A DNA stretch of 64,000 nucleotides, from assembly GCA_023421245.1 (NCBI GenBank), contig JAEZTV010000006.1:1-64000 (forward strand), written 5' to 3'. Source of the DNA: Bacillota bacterium. Lineage in GTDB: Bacteria > Bacillota > Clostridia > Oscillospirales > Ruminococcaceae. Positions 1 to 8,466 of the stretch are shown here, in pieces (the stretch's first letter is position 1; each line of letters begins with the position of its first letter). The notes beneath the pieces were generated by a model. That model was not told the DNA's origin, did no database searches, and saw nothing but the letters and a program-made list of their open reading frames with translations. A program made the translations under genes and the position numbers.

Positions 1-236
1 TGGGACACCCCGATGATGTGATTCCCGTCAAGCCGTTTGAGCTGTTTAAAAAGGAGATCACTGTCAAGGCGTCGTTTATCAACCCCTACACACAGGACAG
101 GGCGATTGCGCTGATTGCCTCGGGCCGGCTTGATATCGACACGCTTATCGACCGCACCATCGGCCTAGAGGAGCTTGCACAGACCTTAGCGGACTCCTCA
201 AAACGCAGCAAGGGCAAGGTTATTGTAACGGTATAA
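1..236 (+). CDS. C-terminal end of a zinc-type alcohol/sorbitol dehydrogenase (partial)
   Basis: The reading frame is open from base 3 and runs to a TAA at 234-236, so this is the last roughly 78 codons of a gene that starts outside the window. The tail contains a stretch resembling the end of medium-chain dehydrogenases (IPVKPFELFKKEITVKASF, then a region ending in KGKVIV), where a C-terminal helix and a final Rossmann-proximal strand are typical. The first in-frame GTG at base 18 is internal and should not be taken as the true start. The substrate cannot be told from this fragment; sorbitol, threonine or another polyol or alcohol are all possible. A strong intrinsic terminator follows. Confidence 0.7.
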   Translation, partial: GHPDDVIPVKPFELFKKEITVKASFINPYTQDRAIALIASGRLDIDTLIDRTIGLEELAQTLADSSKRSKGKVIVTV

Positions 237-270
237 CGGGAAGCCCCTCCCCTATGCAGAACACAAAAGG

Positions 271-316
271 ACACGGCCTTCACCGGCAAATGAGGTGAGG
301 GCCGTGTTTTTATTTT
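271..316 (+). terminator. Intrinsic terminator of the dehydrogenase gene
   Basis: An ACACGGCC/GGCCGTGT stem with an inner CACC/GGTG stem and a small internal loop is followed by TTTTTATTTT. It lies 35 bases after the stop codon. Confidence 0.8.
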
Positions 317-327
317 GCGTATAAATG

Positions 328-361
328 AAAAAGGGGGCGGAAGTAGTTCCGCCCCCTTTTT
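328..361 (-). terminator. Terminator of the mre operon, bidirectional in form
   Basis: A perfect 15-bp stem (AAAAAGGGGGCGGAA with its complement) and a GTAG loop lie just beyond the mgsA stop. The A-run and T-run at the two ends allow termination on either strand, so it also separates the convergent dehydrogenase gene. Confidence 0.85.
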
Positions 362-374
362 AACTGCAGGATGA

Positions 375-788
375 TTACAGCGTAGTTTGTTTCGGGTTGA
401 CAATGTTTCTCCAGTCAAGATCGCCGCGCTCCAGACTGTGAATAAGCGCCTCGGCGGTGGCGATATTGGTTGCCACAGGGATGTTGTGTACATCGCAAAG
501 ACGCAGAATATCCGCTTCGCGCGGTTCAAACTCCTTAGGAGTAAGCGGGTCGCGGAAGAAGAGCAGCACGTCAATCTCGTTGCAGGCGATGCGCGCGGAA
601 ATTTGCTGGTCGCCACCCTGTGTGCCGCTTAGATATTTAGCAATTTCAAGCCCTGTCGCCTCAGCAACCAGTCTGCCGGTAATACCGGTGGCGCATAAGC
701 TATGGCGGCTGAGGATGCCACAGTATGCGATACAAAACTGTACCATCAGTTCTTTTTTTGCATCATGTGCAATCAATGCGATATTCAT
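375..788 (-). CDS. mgsA: Methylglyoxal synthase
   Basis: A 137-residue protein of normal family length that converts dihydroxyacetone phosphate to methylglyoxal and phosphate, a phosphate-releasing bypass of lower glycolysis in the cytoplasm. The family pattern is clear: N-terminal IALIAHDAKK, the phosphate-binding CATGITGRL, GGDQQI with the putative catalytic Asp near residue 60, FFRDPLT around 78-83 and HNIPVATN with His near 101. The usual SGPLGGDQQI loop reads SGTQGGDQQI here, a mild departure. It is the last gene of the mreB-mreC-mreD-mrdA-minD run and is followed by a strong terminator. The location at the end of a cell-shape operon is a recurring arrangement in Clostridia and probably reflects co-transcription rather than a shared function. 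Confidence 0.95.
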   Translation of the reverse strand: MNIALIAHDAKKELMVQFCIAYCGILSRHSLCATGITGRLVAEATGLEIAKYLSGTQGGDQQISARIACNEIDVLLFFRDPLTPKEFEPREADILRLCDVHNIPVATNIATAEALIHSLERGDLDWRNIVNPKQTTL

Positions 789-836
789 TGAGATAATTCC
801 TCCATTAAAGTAAATCCTGCGAGGGTACAGGTGGTT

Positions 837-1577
837 CTAGCCAAACAACAAGCGGATATCCTCTCCATCCAGCCTGCGTGAGATGTTGTCAAGTGCGCGG
901 GAAAACTCAAGCTTTGGCGGCATCGGCTTTGCGCACTGTAGATAGCCGTCAAGCCCCGCGTAGTAAGGCACAACCCCCAAAAGCGGGATGCCGATGTCGT
1001 CGATAATCTTATCATAGTTATTGACGGCGGGCGGCGGTGCTGCCTTTTCAGGAGCTTTATTGATAATCAAGCGCTGTGTCTCGATACCTGCCTTAGCAAC
1101 AAGCCTTGCACACAACGCGGCGGAACGAATGCTTAAATGCTCGGGAACAGTTACAACGCACACACTGTCTGCAAGCGATATTGCGGCAATAAACCCGCGC
1201 GAAACCGATGGCGGAGTGTCGAGAATTACAATGTCAAAGCGGGTGCGAAGTGCGGCGAAAACAAGCGAAAGACGTTCAAAATCAAGCCTTGCAAACGGGT
1301 CTGCACACGCCGGCAGCAGATATAATCCCGTTTGGAAGGGGCACTGCCTGAGCGCTTGGTCCAAATCAAATGAATCGGTAGCAAGCATGTCGGAAAGATC
1401 GAACACAATGTCGCTTTCGGTGCCAAACAGTACCGACTGGCAGCGAAAGCCGAGATCAAGGTCTACGACAACCGCGCGTTTGCCCCGTCTTGTATAGGCC
1501 AGAGCCAGATTAAAAGCAACCGCGGATTTTCCCACACCGCCCTTTGAGCCGACAACCGCAAGAATAGTAGCGGACAT
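837..1577 (-). CDS. minD: MinD/ParA-family P-loop ATPase
   Basis: A 246-residue ATPase of the MinD/ParA group. The deviant Walker A motif KGGVGKS is at residues 12-18 with the signature Lys at 12, the switch VVVDLDLGF follows, and DIVILDTPPS forms Walker B. The ATG at 1577 was chosen over the upstream in-frame start at 1625 because GGGGGA lies about 8 bases before it and the protein then begins directly at the first beta strand. The C-terminal helix (LDNISRRLDGEDIRLLF) is amphipathic, as in the membrane-targeting helix of MinD. It lies between mrdA and mgsA, 85 bases or more from either, so it is probably in the mre operon. No MinC or MinE gene is in the window, so a FlhG-like or other ParA-like role cannot be excluded. 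Confidence 0.8.
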   Translation of the reverse strand: MSATILAVVGSKGGVGKSAVAFNLALAYTRRGKRAVVVDLDLGFRCQSVLFGTESDIVFDLSDMLATDSFDLDQALRQCPFQTGLYLLPACADPFARLDFERLSLVFAALRTRFDIVILDTPPSVSRGFIAAISLADSVCVVTVPEHLSIRSAALCARLVAKAGIETQRLIINKAPEKAAPPPAVNNYDKIIDDIGIPLLGVVPYYAGLDGYLQCAKPMPPKLEFSRALDNISRRLDGEDIRLLFG

Positions 1578-1710
1578 GGCAAATCCCCCGATGCAGATAT
1601 AATAATACAACCTTAATTTTAACACAAAAATGTAAAAAATAAAAGCGTTTTTCTAAGTGATTATGAACAAAAAAACAACAGTTCATTCGGGCAGACCTTA
1701 GAAAGTCCGG

Positions 1711-3828
1711 TTACATCAGAAGTACAGCCTCGTCTAAAACCTTTGCACTCTCTTTCTTTTGCGCATAATATGCGTCAAAGATGTCACGCGCAACGGGTGC
1801 GCCGGTATAGCCTTGACCGCCCTTTTCAATTACCACAGCAACCGCAATCTCACTATCCACGGCAGGGGTAAACGCAATAAACACCGAGGTAAGATGGTCA
1901 AGCGTTTCGGGTGTACCGGTTTTTGCGGCAATCGATACAGGATAATCGGCAAGATAATACCTCGCCGAACCCGAGGTAACACATGCAATCATACCGTCTA
2001 TCACCGTATCGAATGCACCGTTTGTGTTCTCCATAACAGCGGCAACCACAGGCTGGGTTTCATAAATTGTCTCATCGAGGTTGTAGGAATAGATGCTACG
2101 CACGATATGTGATTGAAGCCGAACGCCCTTGCGCGCAATGGTCGCGGTATACTGCGCAAGCTGCAACGGGGTTGCAAGGGTATCCGATTGGCCAATCGAC
2201 GCTTGCAGCACGTCACCGTTATACCACTGCTGCTTATTCTTTTCACGCAGGGCAGGGCTTGCGACCTGTCCAACCGCTTCGGGAATCTCAATGCCGGTGC
2301 TCTGCCCAAAGCCAAACTGTCCGGCATACGTTGCAAGGGTATCAATTCCGGTTAAGCGCCCTGTTTCATAAAAGAAGATGTTGCAGGAAACCGCCAGTGC
2401 CGTAATCACATTGATGCTGCCATGCGCGCCCATGCAGCGCGGCTGATAATCATTAAAAAAGGTATAGATGTGGTTGCAGGTCACCCGCGAGCTTGCGGAG
2501 ATAATCCCTTCAGACAATGCGGCGGCTGCCACCATCGGTTTAAAGGTAGAGCCGGGGGCATAGCGGCCCGTCAGTGCACGGTTGACAAGCGGCTTGCGGG
2601 GATCCTGTGAAAGGGCGGTATAGTTTTTTTGGTAATCGTTGATGTTATAGGATGGATAGGTTGCCGCCGCAAGGATATCGCCTGACGCAATATCCAGCAC
2701 AACGACTGCCCCGGTATCCGCCTCTTTGCCCTTGCCCTCCGCATGGTTTTCATTCAGGTAGGCAATCTGGTCTGCAAGGGCTTCCTGCGCAACCTTCTGC
2801 AGGCCGGCATCGATGGTCAGCATTACGGTGTTCCCTGGCACGGGGGGCTCTAGCTCCCGCACATTGGCAACAGCACCCGAGCTTTCATACTCAATGATAT
2901 TTTTACCTGCCGAACCGCGCAGTTTATCCTCAAACGCCTTTTCTATGCCTTCTTTACCGACAACATCGTTTAGGCTGTAGCCTTTTTCTTTAAGCTCGGC
3001 GTACTCCTCGGAATAGATGGGCCCGATGCGTCCGATGATGTGCGGTGCAATATCCGCACTGACATATTCGCGCACCGTACTTTCCTGTACGTCTACACCA
3101 ATCAGCATCAGACTGTTTTCTTTAATCTTTGTCACGATGCTCATATCGACATCCTCGGCAAAGGTATAGGGGGTAACGGCAGAAAATTCTTTGCGCTGCA
3201 TTTCGTAGCGTACAGAGGCAATGATAAGCTGCTCGGCAGGTGTGTACTCTTGCATGATGCCGTAACGCGCGGCGAGCGCCTCGCGCGTGGCACCGTAGCG
3301 TGAGAGAAAGCTTTCGGCCGACAGCGGAGAATGGGCAAGAAAATCCTCACGCGTGAGGCTGTACCGGCTAATCAGCTCGGTCATTACATGCTCAGCAGTG
3401 GCGTAGGTCTGCAGCTCAAGATTAACCTTTACCGCCTCAATTTCACGCTCGGTGGCATCGGTAAAGGCATAGGATGCGCCCGCTTGTTCAAGCGGCAGGT
3501 TAGAAATCCATTGTGCATCTTCCTCGGCAAAGATCTTGGTCAGAGTGAGAATAATCTCGTTTTGCATTCTTTTGGGCATTGTCGCGCCGTCAAACACAAT
3601 GTTGTAGCAGCTGCGGTTTACCACAAGCGGACGGCCGTTGCGGTCAACAATCTCGCCGCGCGCGGCCGGTACCGTAACGGTGCGCTGCGTGCGTTTTTGG
3701 GTTTGCGCATAGTAGTTGTCGCCTTCAACAAGCTGCAGCTGCATCAGGCGCAATGAGTAGGTTGCAAAGATGAGCAGAACAATTAAAAAGAGCGAGAGCG
3801 TCCTAAGGAACGCAAAACGCTGTTTCAT
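1711..3828 (-). CDS. mrdA: Penicillin-binding protein 2 (elongasome transpeptidase)
   Basis: A class B PBP of 705 residues that cross-links peptidoglycan on the outer face of the membrane during lateral wall growth, normally working with RodA and MreBCD. There is one N-terminal membrane segment (about 7-27), then a PBP dimerisation/pedestal domain starting with RGEIVDRNGRPL (57-68), and a transpeptidase domain. The three catalytic motifs are present: STFK with Ser427 and Lys430, SCN at 481-483 and KTG at 636-638. The start is supported by AAAGGAGG 10 bases upstream. It follows mreD after a 227-base gap. The pedestal region (about 90-230) is long and Glu/Ala-rich, as is usual for clostridial PBP2. 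The name mrdA is used in the functional sense; some Firmicutes call the orthologue pbpA. Confidence 0.93.
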   Translation of the reverse strand: MKQRFAFLRTLSLFLIVLLIFATYSLRLMQLQLVEGDNYYAQTQKRTQRTVTVPAARGEIVDRNGRPLVVNRSCYNIVFDGATMPKRMQNEIILTLTKIFAEEDAQWISNLPLEQAGASYAFTDATEREIEAVKVNLELQTYATAEHVMTELISRYSLTREDFLAHSPLSAESFLSRYGATREALAARYGIMQEYTPAEQLIIASVRYEMQRKEFSAVTPYTFAEDVDMSIVTKIKENSLMLIGVDVQESTVREYVSADIAPHIIGRIGPIYSEEYAELKEKGYSLNDVVGKEGIEKAFEDKLRGSAGKNIIEYESSGAVANVRELEPPVPGNTVMLTIDAGLQKVAQEALADQIAYLNENHAEGKGKEADTGAVVVLDIASGDILAAATYPSYNINDYQKNYTALSQDPRKPLVNRALTGRYAPGSTFKPMVAAAALSEGIISASSRVTCNHIYTFFNDYQPRCMGAHGSINVITALAVSCNIFFYETGRLTGIDTLATYAGQFGFGQSTGIEIPEAVGQVASPALREKNKQQWYNGDVLQASIGQSDTLATPLQLAQYTATIARKGVRLQSHIVRSIYSYNLDETIYETQPVVAAVMENTNGAFDTVIDGMIACVTSGSARYYLADYPVSIAAKTGTPETLDHLTSVFIAFTPAVDSEIAVAVVIEKGGQGYTGAPVARDIFDAYYAQKKESAKVLDEAVLLM

Positions 3829-4055
3829 ACCGGACGCAGCCTCCTTTTTTATATCAATTACGTTTCACCATGATATTGATCCGCTATTTACAACCGTCCG
3901 AAGGCAGTTTAATCAATCAGCGGAAAACTGAAGGTTTTTCCAATGCCAACCGAAGGTTTAACTATGTGGCGAGAACAGCATAACACATGCCGGACAGACA
4001 ATGGTTGATAGCTCGTTTCGATTTTATGACAAGGCCGTAAATAAACAGTGCACTG

Positions 4056-4589
4056 CTATTTGGGCGGACGCAGTTTGTTGTGGATCAAACGAACAAGGTA
4101 AAAGTACGGAATCATGCTTACTGTGGTAAGCCCTATGGTGGGCAGCAGCCGTGTAAAAAAGAACCGTCCAAGCTCGCTGTATGACCACAACATATAGAAG
4201 AACAGGAAGTCCAGCAGCCCCACAAGCACTGCGGCGGCAGCCACAAGCAGCAACGCGGTAAACAGACCGGGTTTCATGCCGTAGGAGCAGATAAGCCCCG
4301 CGGCAACACCGATAACCAGCAATATAATCGCGTAATAGCCAAACGTTACATCAGAGGAACAGCCCCATAAGATCCCTGCTGCTGCGGCAAAAATTCCGCC
4401 CGAAAACTCATGCTCAAACATCGCCACACACACCGCAACCGGCAGAACAAGCACAGGCCGAAGCCCCCCAAAGCTAAACAGGTGAGGGTCTTGACCGAGC
4501 ACATAGGAAAGGATCAGCACAAGCGCATACAATACCCACTTAATGCAAAGCCGCAGGTTCTTTTTAAATAAAGAGCTTTCCGATGCCAT
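4056..4589 (-). CDS. mreD: Rod shape-determining membrane protein MreD
   Basis: A 177-residue integral membrane protein with about five hydrophobic segments (for example VLYALVLILSYVLG, VLVLPVAVCVAMFE and LLVAAAAVLVGLLDFLFFYM). MreD is weakly conserved in sequence; the call depends largely on length, topology and position directly after mreC and before mrdA. It forms the membrane part of the elongasome with MreC and PBP2. The gene begins 66 bases after mreC and is followed by 227 bases before mrdA, a gap in which no gene was found and which may hold an internal promoter, though none is convincing. Confidence 0.85.
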   Translation of the reverse strand: MASESSLFKKNLRLCIKWVLYALVLILSYVLGQDPHLFSFGGLRPVLVLPVAVCVAMFEHEFSGGIFAAAAGILWGCSSDVTFGYYAIILLVIGVAAGLICSYGMKPGLFTALLLVAAAAVLVGLLDFLFFYMLWSYSELGRFFFTRLLPTIGLTTVSMIPYFYLVRLIHNKLRPPK

Positions 4590-4655
4590 AATGGTAATAC
4601 TCCGTCATACTGATAATTTAAAGGTGCCCAGGCCCTGTAATGAGTGTTTTGCGCA

Positions 4656-5525
4656 CTACTCACCGGTATTCCCCTGCGTGTCAATGCCCGTTTGTCCACG
4701 GAACGAGGTGATAACAAACACATCGCTTACCCGTGCAATATCCGCGGCAGGAACAATCTCCGCATAAAGTGAAATGCCGCTCTGCTCAGCCTTCACATCC
4801 GCAATAGTACCGATGATAAGCCCTTTGGGGAAGGTGCCGCCGATGCCCGAGGTCGTGATAATATCACCCGCCGAAGCGGAGCTGTCGCGTGAAAGATAGG
4901 TAAGCTTTGTCATTGACTGCATGGCAAGGGCAAGGTCACCGGTGATGATGCCGGTATCCCTGGTTCGGCCATCAAACGCACCGACATCAATGCCGGGGTT
5001 GAGCAGCGTAACCACCTTGCTGTCGGTGTACGATACCTCCGACACCCTGCCCACCAGCCCATCGGGGGTGAGAACAGGATCGGATACCTTGATGCCGTCG
5101 AGGGTACCCTTATCAATGGTAAACGAGTAAAAATAGTCGGTAGGGTCGCGCCCGATTACCATGGCGGCCTCAAACACAAAATCGGGATTTTTCTCTTTAA
5201 GCTCCAGAAATTGACGGTACTGTTCGTTTTCCGCCTTATACGTTTCAAAATCAACCATCATCTCGCGCAGGTTGCGAATCTCCTCGCGCAGCTGTTCGTT
5301 TTCCTTGGAGATGTCGTCGGCCATAATAATCGTCTCAAAAAATTCGGTTGCGGAGGATGAAAGGCTTAGCGAAAGTCTTTGCAGTGGTCCCAGGAGCGCA
5401 CTGACAGAGCCGGACAGAAAGTTCGCCGCACCGCTGTTTACGGCGGTATACACCATAAATCCAAACAGCAGCGAGGCAATGCCCAGCAGAATCTTAAACT
5501 TTTTGCTTGCGAAAAATTCCTTCAA
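4656..5525 (-). CDS. mreC: Rod shape-determining protein MreC
   Basis: A 289-residue bitopic protein: short cytoplasmic tail, one membrane segment at about 12-30 (ILLGIASLLFGFMVYTAV), a coiled coil at about 68-110 (heptad-rich ENEQLREEIRNLREMM), and a double beta-barrel periplasm-side domain containing the family stretch YFYSFTIDKGTLDGI and GLVGRVSEV. It organises MreB filaments with PBP2 and RodA outside the membrane. It follows mreB by 154 bases and precedes mreD by 66. Start at the ATG followed by KEFFASKKFK, which matches typical MreC ends. Confidence 0.93.
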   Translation of the reverse strand: MKEFFASKKFKILLGIASLLFGFMVYTAVNSGAANFLSGSVSALLGPLQRLSLSLSSSATEFFETIIMADDISKENEQLREEIRNLREMMVDFETYKAENEQYRQFLELKEKNPDFVFEAAMVIGRDPTDYFYSFTIDKGTLDGIKVSDPVLTPDGLVGRVSEVSYTDSKVVTLLNPGIDVGAFDGRTRDTGIITGDLALAMQSMTKLTYLSRDSSASAGDIITTSGIGGTFPKGLIIGTIADVKAEQSGISLYAEIVPAADIARVSDVFVITSFRGQTGIDTQGNTGE

Positions 5526-5679
5526 GACAAATTACCTCCGACAGCTTCGCCCAGATTGTCTGGCGATCTGCGTATAAGATACCGGTGAGGTTTAGCCTGC
5601 AAAGCCAAAACGGACCGCGGCGGCAAAATACAGCGGCGGACCGTAGCGGAGTGTCAGTATTGATAAAGACAACGTCAAA

Positions 5680-6705
5680 TTAGTAGTGCAGTGCCGCGCG
5701 TTCATCCTCGCTAAGCACCTGCTTAAAGTTGGGTGCACCGTCAAGAACCATACCGGTACCAAGCGCAACGCAATCAAGTGGATTATCCGCAATATATACG
5801 GGTATTCCCGTTTCTTTGTTAATGAGCGCATCCAACCCGCGCAGCAGCGCACCGCCGCCGGTGAGGGTAATGCCGTGGTCGATGATATCCGCCGAAAGCT
5901 CGGGGGGGGTCTTCTCAAGGGTTGTTTTGACGACGTCAATGATGGTTTCAAGCGGTTCACGCAGCGCTTCGCGAATCTCCTCAGAAGAGACAACAACATT
6001 CTTGGGCAACCCGTCCATCAGGTTACGGCCCTTAATTTCGACACTTTCTTCACCTTCGTAAGGGTATGCGGAACCAATCTCTATCTTGAGATCCTCTGCG
6101 GTGCGTTCACCGATGAGAACGTTATAACGCTTTTTTATGTACGAGATGATGCACGAATCGAACATATCGCCGCCAATACGCGCACTCTTTGCGGCAACAA
6201 TACCGCCCAGCGAGATTACCGCAACCTCGGTGGTGCCGCCGCCGATATCAACAACCATGTTGCCCGTAGCTTCCGCAACAGGCAGATTTGCGCCAATTGC
6301 CGCCGCCATTGGCTCCTCGATAATGTAAACATGCTTTGCGCCCGCCTTAAGCGTCGCTTCCTTTACGGCGCGGCGTTCTACAGGAGTAACGCCGGAGGGA
6401 ATGCAGATAATGACGCGTGGCTTTGCAAAAAACTTACCGGCAAACACCTTGCGTATAAAAATTTGCAGCATGCTGGCGGTAACGTCAAAGTCTGCGATAA
6501 CGCCATCCTGCAATGGGCGGATGGCGACAATGGAGCCTGGTGTGCGCCCAATGACCTCTTTTGCCTCTGCACCAACATATTTAACGGTATCGGTGCGGGT
6601 ATCCACCGCAACCACAGAGGGCTCGCGCATGATAATGCCTCTGCCCTTCATAAAAACAATCGTGTTAGCGGTTCCTAAGTCAATTCCAATATCCTTTGAA
6701 AACAT
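5680..6705 (-). CDS. mreB: Rod shape-determining actin homologue MreB
   Basis: A 341-residue bacterial actin of standard length. Phosphate-1 motif GIDLGTANT near residue 7, phosphate-2 motif DIGGGTTEVAVISLGG near 148 and adenosine motif GGGALLRGLDALI near 285 are all intact. It polymerises on the inner membrane face and positions lateral wall synthesis. It is the first gene of the mre block; GGGG precedes the ATG by about 8 bases, and a candidate promoter lies at 6757-6784. The closely related Mbl is possible, since Clostridia often carry two paralogues, but linkage to mreC/mreD favours MreB. Confidence 0.95.
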   Translation of the reverse strand: MFSKDIGIDLGTANTIVFMKGRGIIMREPSVVAVDTRTDTVKYVGAEAKEVIGRTPGSIVAIRPLQDGVIADFDVTASMLQIFIRKVFAGKFFAKPRVIICIPSGVTPVERRAVKEATLKAGAKHVYIIEEPMAAAIGANLPVAEATGNMVVDIGGGTTEVAVISLGGIVAAKSARIGGDMFDSCIISYIKKRYNVLIGERTAEDLKIEIGSAYPYEGEESVEIKGRNLMDGLPKNVVVSSEEIREALREPLETIIDVVKTTLEKTPPELSADIIDHGITLTGGGALLRGLDALINKETGIPVYIADNPLDCVALGTGMVLDGAPNFKQVLSEDERAALHY

Positions 6706-6756
6706 ATTTTTCCCCTTTCGGTCTGTAAAACAGGCCTTACCTCGCTATTTGTGTAT

Positions 6757-6784
6757 TCTTTATCGCCAAAAGCGTTGCCGTCAA
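6757..6784 (-). promoter_or_regulatory. Candidate sigma-A promoter for mreB
   Basis: On the minus strand TTGACG is followed after 16 bases by TAAAGA. The -35 is good and the -10 weak, so this is tentative; it lies between maf and mreB. Confidence 0.4.
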
Positions 6785-6841
6785 CTTAAAAACAAGTAAG
6801 GAATAAGCATTGCAGATACTATTATAACCGCTCGGGCATTT

Positions 6842-7408
6842 TTACTCAATAACTTTTTTAAACAATTCCAGTTTTCTGGAAAGCAGGGCCACAGGCAGCC
6901 CCATTACTGTAAAAAAGTCCCCCTCAATACGCTTGCATAACAGCGAGCCGTATCCCTGAATACCATAAGCGCCCGCCTTGTCAAACGGTTCGCCGGTATC
7001 CACGTAGCGGATGATGTCCTCATCGGTCAGTGGATAGAAAAACACCTCGGTGCGGCTGTAAAACTGCTCTGTCCGGCCCTTTGCCGCAAGGCAAACGCCG
7101 GTATATACCTCATGACCGCGCCCGGAAAGCAACCGCAGCATATCACACGCGTCGGCATAGTCGCGCGGCTTGCCAAGAATACGCCCGTCCACCGCCACCA
7201 CCGTATCACTTCCGATGACAAGCGAATGCGGATGCTCCTTTAGTACCGAACACGCCTTACTGCGCGCAAGCTCCATCACAAGCTCGTGGCAGTCAAGCAG
7301 CTCGTCCACCAGTTCCTCCTCACAGGAGGGTACAATCTCAAACGCGGTAGTAATATATCGCAAAAGCTCCGTCCGCCTGGGGGAGGCGGAGGCCAAAATC
7401 AGCTCCAT
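6842..7408 (-). CDS. maf: Maf-family nucleotide pyrophosphatase
   Basis: A 188-residue Maf/HAM1-fold protein. The N-terminal signature LILASASPRRTELLR (3-17) binds the nucleotide phosphates, and SLVIGSDTVV around residue 64 and GKPRDYADACDML follow the family pattern. Maf proteins hydrolyse dTTP, UTP and modified nucleotides to monophosphates and are linked to septum arrest and house-cleaning; YhdE and YceF subtypes differ in specificity, which I cannot settle here. It lies upstream of mreB, as in many Firmicutes, with 136 bases between the two. Confidence 0.92.
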   Translation of the reverse strand: MELILASASPRRTELLRYITTAFEIVPSCEEELVDELLDCHELVMELARSKACSVLKEHPHSLVIGSDTVVAVDGRILGKPRDYADACDMLRLLSGRGHEVYTGVCLAAKGRTEQFYSRTEVFFYPLTDEDIIRYVDTGEPFDKAGAYGIQGYGSLLCKRIEGDFFTVMGLPVALLSRKLELFKKVIE

Positions 7409-7496
7409 AAAAAACTTCCTTCCTCATATCTGCATGCAAAGGCCGGCAGGTATTACCCACCGTACATCCGAGGGCGTGTTAACGGGAGATAAACAG

Positions 7497-7565
7497 GCAG
7501 GCAAACCCGTGCGCTTTAAAATGAATTCATTTTAAAGCCTGTTATGGATAAAACGAGCGTGCGCG
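7497..7565 (-). repeat. Partial copy (D) of the dispersed hairpin repeat, with a 26-bp palindrome
   Basis: The segment shares CGTGCGCTT, the A/T-rich block and the tail AAACGAG-GCG with the full copy near 16.2 kb (orientation as read on the plus strand). Positions 7513-7538 are a perfect 26-bp palindrome centred on GAATTC. It lies between the DUF4321-like gene and maf and could fold as a hairpin in the transcript. Confidence 0.55.
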
Positions 7566-7578
7566 CATAAATGCGTCA

Positions 7579-7848
7579 TCACAGCCGTTTGAGCAGCGGC
7601 TTGTACAAAAACAACGCAACCACCAGCAGGATGATCTGCGCGATATTGATGGAAAGATAAGCCCCAAATGCAATGCTCAGCACCGAAAGGTCAAGCACAA
7701 ACGGCTGCGTGGCGGGGATGCCCACCGAGATGGTATAAGCAAGCCATGAAAGCGCCGAGATGTCCTCAAAAATCCTGCCCGCAAACTCGCCGAGCAGTAC
7801 GGCGCTCACAAGCAATAACAATCCGATCAAGATGCGTTTCGTCTTCAT
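7579..7848 (-). CDS. Small two-segment membrane protein, DUF4321-like
   Basis: An 89-residue protein starting MKTKRILIGLLLLVSAVLLG. The ATG at 7848 was chosen over the upstream in-frame start at 7953 because the extra 35 residues are arginine-rich and out of character and AAAGGATG lies about 11 bases before it. There are two hydrophobic segments (about 6-20 and 60-84) separated by a short loop rich in Ser, Leu and Thr, with the ending LYKPLLKRL. The pattern resembles the DUF4321 family found next to maf/mre genes in Clostridia, where the function is unknown. Downstream of dut and upstream of maf on the same strand. Confidence 0.65.
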   Translation of the reverse strand: MKTKRILIGLLLLVSAVLLGEFAGRIFEDISALSWLAYTISVGIPATQPFVLDLSVLSIAFGAYLSINIAQIILLVVALFLYKPLLKRL

Positions 7849-7980
7849 GGTAAGCGTTACATCCTTTCTATGGCCCTTTGTCCAAGCAAGGACGAAAAGC
7901 CTCTTTGAAGGGTATGGTGCGGCATTGCGGTACAAAAACCGTAGTCCGAACACGGCGGCAGTGCGGGGAGGGGTTTTTGC

Positions 7981-8418
7981 TTACCGTCCGGTCGAGCCGA
8001 AGCCGCCTGCGCCGCGCGCGGTATCGTCAAGAGAGTCGCATTCCACAATCTCGGGCAGCGCAACGGGCGCGATAATTATCTGTGCGATGCGTTCACCGTT
8101 TTGTATGGTGTACGGCTCACTGCTGTGGTTGGTAAGGCCCACGACGACCTCACCCCGATAATCGCTGTCGATTACGCCCACACAGTTGCTGGGTGCAATA
8201 CCAAACTTTATGGCAAGCCCGCTGCGTGCATAAACAAACGCCGCATAGTCCCGGCTGGGCAGCGCGATGGCAATTCCGGTGGGGATGCGAACCAATCCGC
8301 CCGGCCGTACAATCATGGGTGCGTCAAGCAGTGCGTACAGGTCATGCCCCGCGCTGCCTTCGGTAGCCCGGCACGGAACAACCGCGTTGTCATTTAGCTT
8401 TTTCACCATCAGTTTCAA
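7981..8418 (-). CDS. dut: Deoxyuridine 5'-triphosphate nucleotidohydrolase
   Basis: A 145-residue trimeric dUTPase that turns dUTP into dUMP, keeping uracil out of DNA and feeding dTMP synthesis. All five motifs are visible: GSAGHDLYA near 22, a GIAIALP segment, ARSGLAIKFGIAPSNCVGVIDSDYRGE as two pieces (RSGLA and GVIDSDYRG), ERIAQIII, and the C-terminal GGFGSTGR that closes over the substrate. Length is normal. The gene sits 48 bases after the U32 peptidase gene, so co-transcription with zapA and the peptidase is likely. Confidence 0.96.
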   Translation of the reverse strand: MKLMVKKLNDNAVVPCRATEGSAGHDLYALLDAPMIVRPGGLVRIPTGIAIALPSRDYAAFVYARSGLAIKFGIAPSNCVGVIDSDYRGEVVVGLTNHSSEPYTIQNGERIAQIIIAPVALPEIVECDSLDDTARGAGGFGSTGR

Positions 8419-8466
8419 GGCAAGCTCACTCTCCTTTTATTGGTTTACAGGGTTACTATGTTGTAG

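Noticed and set aside
5686..6678. A 330-codon plus-strand frame
   Set aside because: Antisense shadow of mreB; Asn/Arg-rich and without recognisable features.
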